DNA from: DATAAZ01 sp036259875
Lineage (GTDB): Bacteria > Actinomycetota > Thermoleophilia > Gaiellales > Gaiellaceae
Assembly: GCA_036259875.1 (NCBI GenBank)
Contig: DATAAZ010000073.1
Span: 51,531-115,530 of the forward strand
Direction of reading: 5' to 3'
DNA: 64,000 bases
How positions within the stretch are numbered: the stretch's first letter is position 1; each line of letters starts with the position of its first letter. The notes under the pieces are model-generated. The model ran no database searches. It saw only the letters and a list, made by a program, of their open reading frames with translations, and was not told the origin of the DNA. The position numbers were made by a program, and so were the translations under genes. Positions 58,557 to 64,000 of the stretch are shown piece after piece.

Positions 58557-60251
58557 TTGACGGAAACCGCCGCAGCCCCCTCTGCGGCTCTCGGGCGGGA
58601 ACAGGCGCCGCCGCGTGTACGGCCGCTTCTCTCCGTCATCGTCCCCGTCTACAACCAGGAAGGCTCGATCGTCGAAAACGTTCGAACGATCTGCCGGCGC
58701 GTCGCCGAGGGAGTCGCCGAGCCGTTCGAGGTAATCGTCGTCTCCGACGGGTCGATCGACCGAACCGAGGAGTGTCTACTCGAGACGAGGAGCGACCGGA
58801 TCCGGGTCATCCACTACGACCGCAACCTCGGAAAGGGCTATGCGGTCAAGATCGGCTCGCTTGCGGCCCGGGGGGATTGGATCTCGTTCGTTGATGCCGA
58901 TCTCGATCTCGACCCGGGCTCTATCCCGCTCTTCCTCGACGTGGCGCGGCAGGAGGAGCTCGATGTCGCGATCGGATCGAAACGCCACCCCGACTCGATC
59001 GTCGAGTATCCACGCTCGCGTCGGACCGCGAGCTGGCTCTACCAGCAGCTCGTTCGCGCGCTGTTTCGTCTCGATGTGCGAGACACGCAAGTCGGCCTGA
59101 AGCTCTATCGGCGCGAGATCGCCGACGCGGTGATGCCACTGCTCCTAGTCAAACGGTACGCATTCGACCTCGAGCTTCTCGCTGTCGCGCGAGCTCTCGG
59201 GTTCGACCAGATCAAGGAACTGCCGATCGCGCTTCGCTACCGCTTCACCGGCTCGGGCGTGCGCTCGATCGCGGTCCTTCACGCGCTCATTGACACGGCC
59301 GCGATCTTCTATCGCGCCCGCATTCTCCGGTATTACCAGCGCAAGCGGAGCGTCCTCGGTGCGAACGGCCTTTCGAAGGCCCTCGACTATCGGCCACTCG
59401 TCTCCGTAATCGCGACGGATGCGCGCGCAGCCGAGCGGTTCGACTACCCGAGGTCGGAGTTCGTGCTCCTGGACGAGGACGCCACGACCGGGCGCGTTCG
59501 CGCCGCTCGGGAGGCGAGGGGGGAGGTGCTCGCTTTTCTTGGGTCAGGAGCGGAGCCAGCGGGGAACTGGCTGTTCGCCACGGTGCCGTTCCTCGCCCGA
59601 GACGAGATTGCAGCAGTCGTAACACCGACGATGGCATCGGTTCGTGGGTCGGCGCACGAGCAGGCGGCAGCGGCTGTGTGGGAGTCGAGGCTCGGCGGCG
59701 GCTCAACTCACTTCAGGTTTACGCCGGGAAACCTCCGCTTCGTCCGGAGCTTTCCGACCACGAATATCGTGGTACGCCGCGCCGACTACCTGGCGGTCCA
59801 ACAAGGGGAAAATGCATCGGAGGAGCGCCTCTGCGAGCGCCTCGGCACGCTGGATAAGCGGGTTGTCTATACACCCGAGAGTGTCGTCGTCTCGCCAAAG
59901 CCGCCGCCGCTCTTCCGACCGCACCTGCGAACGGTCGCGCAGTACGGTTGGGCACGCGGACGCTCGTTGCGCCTCGTCGGCGCGGCTGCGCTCCGACCGT
60001 CCACGCTCCCGCCGCTCGGCCTCTTTGCGTTGCTGGCGGCAGGCTGGCCCCTCGCGCTCCGCGGCGGCCTGCTCCGTACTACGTGGCTCGCCGTCTGGGT
60101 CTCGTACGGCGGGCTCGTCATGCTCGCCGGCCTCGCGGCGGCGGTGCGATTCCGATCCCTCCGTGTCGGCGTCTTGGCCGCGGGCGGTGCCGTCGGCACA
60201 CATTTCGTGTATGCGCCCGCTTTTCTCCGCGGTTTCTTCTCGAAGCGATGA
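58557..60251 (+). CDS. Two-part GT2 glycosyltransferase with C-terminal membrane segments
   Basis: 564 residues, TTG start. The first half (about 20-260) is a dolichyl-phosphate-mannose-synthase-like GT2: LSVIVPVYNQEGSIVEN, EVIVVSDGSIDRTEE, GKGYAVKIGSLAARGDWISF and VDADLDLDPGS. The second half (about 275-450) looks like a degenerate second GT2 (LVSVIATDARAAERFDYP, FVLLDEDATTGRVRAA) that has lost the usual DDG motif. The last 90 residues hold about three transmembrane helices. It probably makes a polyprenyl-phosphate sugar or extends a lipid-linked chain; the second half may be structural. Confidence 0.82.
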   Translation: MTETAAAPSAALGREQAPPRVRPLLSVIVPVYNQEGSIVENVRTICRRVAEGVAEPFEVIVVSDGSIDRTEECLLETRSDRIRVIHYDRNLGKGYAVKIGSLAARGDWISFVDADLDLDPGSIPLFLDVARQEELDVAIGSKRHPDSIVEYPRSRRTASWLYQQLVRALFRLDVRDTQVGLKLYRREIADAVMPLLLVKRYAFDLELLAVARALGFDQIKELPIALRYRFTGSGVRSIAVLHALIDTAAIFYRARILRYYQRKRSVLGANGLSKALDYRPLVSVIATDARAAERFDYPRSEFVLLDEDATTGRVRAAREARGEVLAFLGSGAEPAGNWLFATVPFLARDEIAAVVTPTMASVRGSAHEQAAAAVWESRLGGGSTHFRFTPGNLRFVRSFPTTNIVVRRADYLAVQQGENASEERLCERLGTLDKRVVYTPESVVVSPKPPPLFRPHLRTVAQYGWARGRSLRLVGAAALRPSTLPPLGLFALLAAGWPLALRGGLLRTTWLAVWVSYGGLVMLAGLAAAVRFRSLRVGVLAAGGAVGTHFVYAPAFLRGFFSKR

Positions 60252-61267
60252 AAAGGCGCTTCGTCAGCGTCGTCATCCCCGTCTACAACGAGCGGCAACA
60301 CGTCACGGACGCAATCCGCGCAGTCGAGGCTGCGGTTGCAGAAGCCCCAAGCTTCCAGGCCGAACTCGTCGTCGTTGACGACGGTTCCTCGGATGGCAGC
60401 GCAGAAGCAGCGGCGTCCGCCGCGACCTTGCCGGTCCGTCTGGTTCGGCAGCCGAATCGAGGACGCTTCGCCGCCCGCCAGGCGGGACTCGAAGCAGCCG
60501 AGGGCGATTACGTCCTGTTCGTCGACAGCCGCGTGGCGCTCTTCTCGCGCGCCCTCCGCTTTCTCGCTGAACGGCTCGACGAGGACCCCGATGCCGTCTG
60601 GAACGCCCATTGCGTCATCGCGACGAATGGCAATCCATACGGGCATTTTTGGAACGTCGTCACCGAGCTTGCTTTCTCGTCGTACTTCTCGGATCCGCGA
60701 ACGACGAGCTTCGACGCAGAAAGCTTCGACCATTTTCCGAAGGGAACGACGTGCTTTTTCGCTCCCCGTGAGACGTTGCACCAAGCGTTCGCCGCCTTTC
60801 AAACCTACTACGGTGATTCCCGTTACTCGAACGACGACACGGTGATACTCCGCTGGATCGCCGAGCGTGGCGAAATTCATATTTCGCCCGAGTTCGCCTG
60901 CGTCTACCGCCCACGAGCGTCGCTGGTGCCTTTTCTGCGACACGCGTACCATCGAGGGATCGTGTTTCTCGATGGGCACGGCCATCGCGAGTCGCGTTTC
61001 TTTCCCGCCGTCGTGATGTTCTATCCTGCGAGCATCGTCGTCGCGCTGCTCTCGTTGCGGCGGCCTCTTTCCGCTCCTGTCGCCCTCGGCGTGGTATCCG
61101 CGCTTGCCGCGATCCTTGCGTCCGGCAACCGGAGTCGTCGTGAGACAGCATCGTTCGTGGCGCTCGCGCCCATCTACGGACTCGCCCACGGCGTCGGCAT
61201 GTGGCGGGGTGCCGCGATGGCGGCCGCTGAGCGGGCGCGGCAGCTCGCCTCACAGCTCGGACAATGA
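60248..61267 (+). CDS. Glycosyltransferase family 2 with C-terminal transmembrane helices
   Basis: 339 residues from ATG 60248, overlapping the previous stop. GT-A motifs: FVSVVIPVYNERQHVTDAI, ELVVVDDGSSDGSAE, GRFAARQAGLEAAEGDYVLF and VDSRV in place of the usual DXD. A middle block FPKGTTCFFAPRETL and SNDDTVILRWIAERG is followed by C-terminal hydrophobic helices (about 250-310). Part of the overlapping run of polysaccharide genes. Sugar unknown. Confidence 0.87.
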   Translation: MKRRFVSVVIPVYNERQHVTDAIRAVEAAVAEAPSFQAELVVVDDGSSDGSAEAAASAATLPVRLVRQPNRGRFAARQAGLEAAEGDYVLFVDSRVALFSRALRFLAERLDEDPDAVWNAHCVIATNGNPYGHFWNVVTELAFSSYFSDPRTTSFDAESFDHFPKGTTCFFAPRETLHQAFAAFQTYYGDSRYSNDDTVILRWIAERGEIHISPEFACVYRPRASLVPFLRHAYHRGIVFLDGHGHRESRFFPAVVMFYPASIVVALLSLRRPLSAPVALGVVSALAAILASGNRSRRETASFVALAPIYGLAHGVGMWRGAAMAAAERARQLASQLGQ

Positions 61268-62358
61268 TTTGCGTCATCTACGGAACCACCGGCGAGCTGA
61301 TCAAGCTGGCACCGGTTCTCTCTCGTCTAGAGGCGCGTGGGCACGAATATCTCAGCGTGACAACGGCGCAGCAAGTCACGCAAATTTCGCCGTTGCTGAA
61401 CGAGCTTGGTCTCCGGAAGCCAGAGATCTGGCTAGCGAACGGCGCCGGCGGACGCGATCTCGAGTCGAATGTGGATGTTCTGAAGTGGCTGCCTCGTGTG
61501 GGGCGCACGTTTCTCGCGAACGTACGGAGACTCCGTCAAGGGCTTATGAGCCAGCCCGGACGCCCGCTCGTCCTCGTACATGGCGACACGATGACGACCG
61601 TACTTGGTGCAGCGGCCGGCCGCGCACTGCGTGCCACCGTAGCGCACATCGAGGCGGGTCTCCGAAGCTTCGACTGGGCGCATCCGTTTCCTGAAGAGCT
61701 CCATCGGCGTGTCGCGTCTCGACTCGCATTGATCCACTACGCGCCTGGGGCATGGGCCGCGTCGAACGTCCGTCGCGGGACGGTCGTCGACACGGGCTCG
61801 AACACGATCCGGGACAGCCTTGAAATGTGCCCGCGTTCACACGAGATTCGTGACGCAGCGCTGGAGCCACCGTTCGGAATCGTGAGCTTGCACCGTTTCG
61901 AGCTTTTGAACAACCGACGCCTCCTCGCCGAGACGCTCCGCGTGCTCGCCGAGCATGCTCGGCGCTTGCCGCTCCTCTTCGTCGACCACCCCGTGACTGC
62001 CGCTGCCGTCCGGCGCTTTGGGCTCGGGTCGTCATTCGACGATGCTGGGTTCGTTCGGCTCCCCCGAGTCGCTTTCTTCCAGTTCGTCGCGCTAATGAAG
62101 CGAAGCCACTTCATGGTTACGGACAGCGGCGGGAGCCAGGAGGAGAGTTTCTATCTCAACCTGCCGTGCCTCGTTCACAGGAAGAGGACGGAGCGCCGCG
62201 AAGGTCTGGGCGAGAACGTCGTGCTGTCGCGCTTCGACGCCGACGTGATGCGTAACTTCCTGGAAAACCCGGAACGGTTCCGAAGACGCACAAGCTTGCC
62301 AGCCGCGTCCCCGTCGGACGTGATCGTCGCTGATCTGGCGGCACGGGGCTTCCTCTAG
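61264..62358 (+). CDS. UDP-N-acetylglucosamine 2-epimerase family protein
   Basis: 364 residues, ATG overlapping the previous stop (ATGA). WecB-family blocks: IYGTTGELIKLAPVLSRLEA, VLVHGDTMTTVLGAAAGRAL, AHIEAGLRSFDWAHPFPEEL and, near the C-terminus, MVTDSGGSQEESFYLNLPCL. These correspond to the UDP-sugar site of the epimerase. Family members interconvert UDP-GlcNAc and UDP-ManNAc or act as hydrolysing epimerases; this one is shorter in the middle than WecB, so exact substrate is uncertain. It supplies an activated amino sugar to the cluster. Confidence 0.85.
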   Translation: MICVIYGTTGELIKLAPVLSRLEARGHEYLSVTTAQQVTQISPLLNELGLRKPEIWLANGAGGRDLESNVDVLKWLPRVGRTFLANVRRLRQGLMSQPGRPLVLVHGDTMTTVLGAAAGRALRATVAHIEAGLRSFDWAHPFPEELHRRVASRLALIHYAPGAWAASNVRRGTVVDTGSNTIRDSLEMCPRSHEIRDAALEPPFGIVSLHRFELLNNRRLLAETLRVLAEHARRLPLLFVDHPVTAAAVRRFGLGSSFDDAGFVRLPRVAFFQFVALMKRSHFMVTDSGGSQEESFYLNLPCLVHRKRTERREGLGENVVLSRFDADVMRNFLENPERFRRRTSLPAASPSDVIVADLAARGFL

Positions 62359-62360
62359 CG

Positions 62361-63428
62361 ATGCCCGCACGAACCGCTCTGATCACGGGCTCGAGCGGGC
62401 TCATCGGGTCCGAGGCGGTCACGTTCCTCGACGAGCGCGGGTGGAAGGTCCGCGGTGTTGACAACAACATGCGCCGTGACTTCTTCGGGGACCACGGCGA
62501 TACGACGTGGAACCTCGAACGCCTACGCCACTCGACGAGCCGCTTCCATCACCATGACGTAGACATTCGCGACCGGGAGGCGGTCTTCGGCCTGCTTCGC
62601 GAACATCGCCCAGACCTCATCTTCCACTGTGCGGGCCAGCCCTCGCACGACCTCGCCGCGAAGCGCCCGTTCGACGATTTTGAGATCAATGCACTAGCGA
62701 CGTTGAACCTGCTCGAAGCGACGCGCCGCTATTGCGCGGATTCTCCCTTCATCTTCATGTCGACGAACAAGGTGTATGGAGACGCTCCAAATGAATTACC
62801 GCTGATCGAACTTGAAACACGCTGGGACTACGCGCAGCCGGACCACCGTGAAGGAATCGATGAGACGTGCCGAATCGACGCGACGATGCACAGCCTCTTC
62901 GGCGCGTCGAAGGCCGCCGCCGATCTCCTCGTGCAGGAGTATGGACAGTACTTCGGTATGCCGACCGTCTGCTTCCGCGGAGGCTGCTTGACCGGCCGGA
63001 ACCACTCGGGCGCCGAGCTTCACGGGTTTCTGTCCTATCTCGCACGCACCGTCCGGGACGGCCGGACGTATCGAATTTTTGGCTACAAGGGCAAGCAGGT
63101 CAGGGACAACATCCACTCCTTCGACGTCTGCACCGCGATGTTGGCTTTCTACGAGAACCCTCGCCAGGCAGCCGTCTACAACCTCGGTGGTGGACGAGCG
63201 AACAGCATCTCGGTTCTGGAAGCGATCGGGCGACTTGAGGAGCTCATGGGTCGAACGCTCCGCCGCGAGTACATCGACCAGGCTCGCCGCGGCGACCATA
63301 TTTGTTACATCAGCGATCTCGGTCGATTGAGGGCGGATTTCCCCGGGTGGGAGGTCTCGATCTCGCTTGATGAAATTCTCGAGGAGCTCGCGTCGGAGCG
63401 GGCGCCAGCGGTCGGCTCACGTGGCTAG
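62361..63428 (+). CDS. NAD-dependent sugar epimerase, CDP-paratose 2-epimerase-like
   Basis: 355 residues, starting two bases after the preceding stop. Extended SDR fold: ALITGSSGLIGSEAVTFL, FIFMSTNKVYGDAPNELP, a long family-specific insert, then SLFGASKAAADLLVQEYGQY and CFRGGCLTGRNHSGAELHGF. In the active-site motif the usual Tyr of YxxxK is Phe (FGASK), as in a subset of the CDP-tyvelose-epimerase-like group. GYKGKQVRDNIHSFDVCTA is also diagnostic of that group. It makes a modified nucleotide sugar for the surface glycan. Confidence 0.84.
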   Translation: MPARTALITGSSGLIGSEAVTFLDERGWKVRGVDNNMRRDFFGDHGDTTWNLERLRHSTSRFHHHDVDIRDREAVFGLLREHRPDLIFHCAGQPSHDLAAKRPFDDFEINALATLNLLEATRRYCADSPFIFMSTNKVYGDAPNELPLIELETRWDYAQPDHREGIDETCRIDATMHSLFGASKAAADLLVQEYGQYFGMPTVCFRGGCLTGRNHSGAELHGFLSYLARTVRDGRTYRIFGYKGKQVRDNIHSFDVCTAMLAFYENPRQAAVYNLGGGRANSISVLEAIGRLEELMGRTLRREYIDQARRGDHICYISDLGRLRADFPGWEVSISLDEILEELASERAPAVGSRG

Positions 63429-63463
63429 GTGCGGTGGCACCAAACGCGAAACGCGCTCGCAGA

Positions 63464-64000
63464 TTATGGGTTAGGCGAGGACGCGAACGTAATCGGTACC
63501 GCGACCTGAATGCTGACCGAACGAGGATCGGGTATACCCGTCGCCTCCGCGATCGACTGTGGTCCCGGCCTCGTGTCGAAGTAGAGGTCCGCACGGTGCT
63601 CGAAGCGAATGGGAATGGAGACCTTCGTCATGGCGATGCCTATGCCACGCCTCGCGATGACTTTTCCGGCGTCGTCGCGCACCGTCAGCATCCTTGGTTG
63701 CGCGAACGATGCGGCGGTCATCCGAATCTCACCAACGCAGCGGTTACAGTTCCCGCGAACCTCCACTCGGCCGTCGGTGCTCATCCAGCGCAGCGAGGCA
63801 CCTGCGATCCCCTCGGGCGGCCAAAACCCGTGGCGCACGAGAACAACGCCCGGTGCTGGGTCCGCGGTGACGCGGAAAACGGTTCCCTCGTTCGTTCGAC
63901 GCATTACTTGAAGCCCATCGAAGCGTTCGTCCGCGCGTGGCTCCCAGGATTCGGTCGCAGCATCGGCCACGACGACGACGTACCGAACCCCGAGTGCCGC
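63464..64000 (-). CDS. C-terminal part of a larger protein, cut by the window edge
   Basis: The frame runs off the right end with AALGVRYVVVVADAATES, so the GTG at 63970 is probably internal. The visible 178 residues are beta-rich: GTVFRVTADPAPGVVLVRHG, LRWMSTDGRVEVRGNCNRC, and TKVSIPIRFEHRADLYFDTR. A GVRYVVV motif followed by a beta domain is typical of the extracytoplasmic ends of large YfhO-like or GT-C membrane proteins, which fits the polysaccharide context, but too little is visible to name it. Confidence 0.55.
   Translation of the reverse strand, partial: AALGVRYVVVVADAATESWEPRADERFDGLQVMRRTNEGTVFRVTADPAPGVVLVRHGFWPPEGIAGASLRWMSTDGRVEVRGNCNRCVGEIRMTAASFAQPRMLTVRDDAGKVIARRGIGIAMTKVSIPIRFEHRADLYFDTRPGPQSIAEATGIPDPRSVSIQVAVPITFASSPNP

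Overview
The window is a high-GC (about 70%) chromosomal segment. Short intergenic gaps, frequent GTG/TTG starts, 4-bp ATGA/GTGA gene overlaps and many exported proteins with Calx-beta and Ig-like modules suggest a soil-type actinobacterium, most plausibly of the class Thermoleophilia. That placement is an inference from gene style; there is no rRNA here to test it.

Layout. (1) 1-12.4 kb: one tightly overlapping plus-strand operon for cell-surface polysaccharide. It holds GT4 and GT2 glycosyltransferases, a two-domain GT4 fusion, a Wzm/Wzt-type ABC exporter, a methyltransferase and two O-antigen-ligase-like membrane proteins. An ECF sigma factor follows, convergent with a membrane Calx-beta protein. 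(2) 13.7-25.9 kb: a loosely packed, decaying accessory region. It holds three tRNA 3'-half remnants, a frameshifted infA-like relic, a cold-shock gene, a CBS protein, a hemolysin III family protein, a large secreted Ig-like/PxKF protein, a lipoprotein, and PRC-barrel and SnoaL proteins. (3) 26-34.5 kb: a subtilase with a Trp-periodic tail, DUF72, esterase and aquaporin genes, then a minus-strand operon in which a thioredoxin-like AhpD/CMD-family gene with an in-frame TGA (candidate selenoprotein) overlaps a KhtU/KhtT-type K+/H+ antiporter pair. (4) 34.5-43.8 kb: a surface-protein locus. Two secreted proteins (one made of seven ~86-residue repeats) are divergent from an operon of a membrane-anchored winged-helix/RodZ-C-like protein, a SigB/F-type sigma factor and an Ig-like secreted protein; a Calx-beta protein and a second subtilase follow. 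(5) 43.9-47.8 kb: fabF, an ATP-dependent DNA ligase, and a LigD-type polymerase gene broken by a ~0.95-kb cassette carrying a VOC-family gene. (6) 47.8-64 kb: three secreted glycoside-hydrolase-like proteins, tRNA-Ser(GCT), another ligase/TPR protein, and a second polysaccharide cluster. That cluster has Rmd and Gmd (GDP-D-rhamnose), a polyprenyl glycosylphosphotransferase, GT2 enzymes and two sugar epimerases.

How it fits together: the two ends probably act in exopolysaccharide or O-antigen-like surface glycan synthesis. Lipid-linked initiation, nucleotide-sugar supply and chain assembly lie on the right; assembly and ABC export lie on the left. The middle holds secreted surface proteins with their own regulators, plus redox and ion homeostasis. 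The observations I rank highest are the candidate UGA-encoded selenocysteine at 32426-32428, the repeat-fibre locus with its sigma/regulator operon, and the cassette that splits the LigD-type polymerase.
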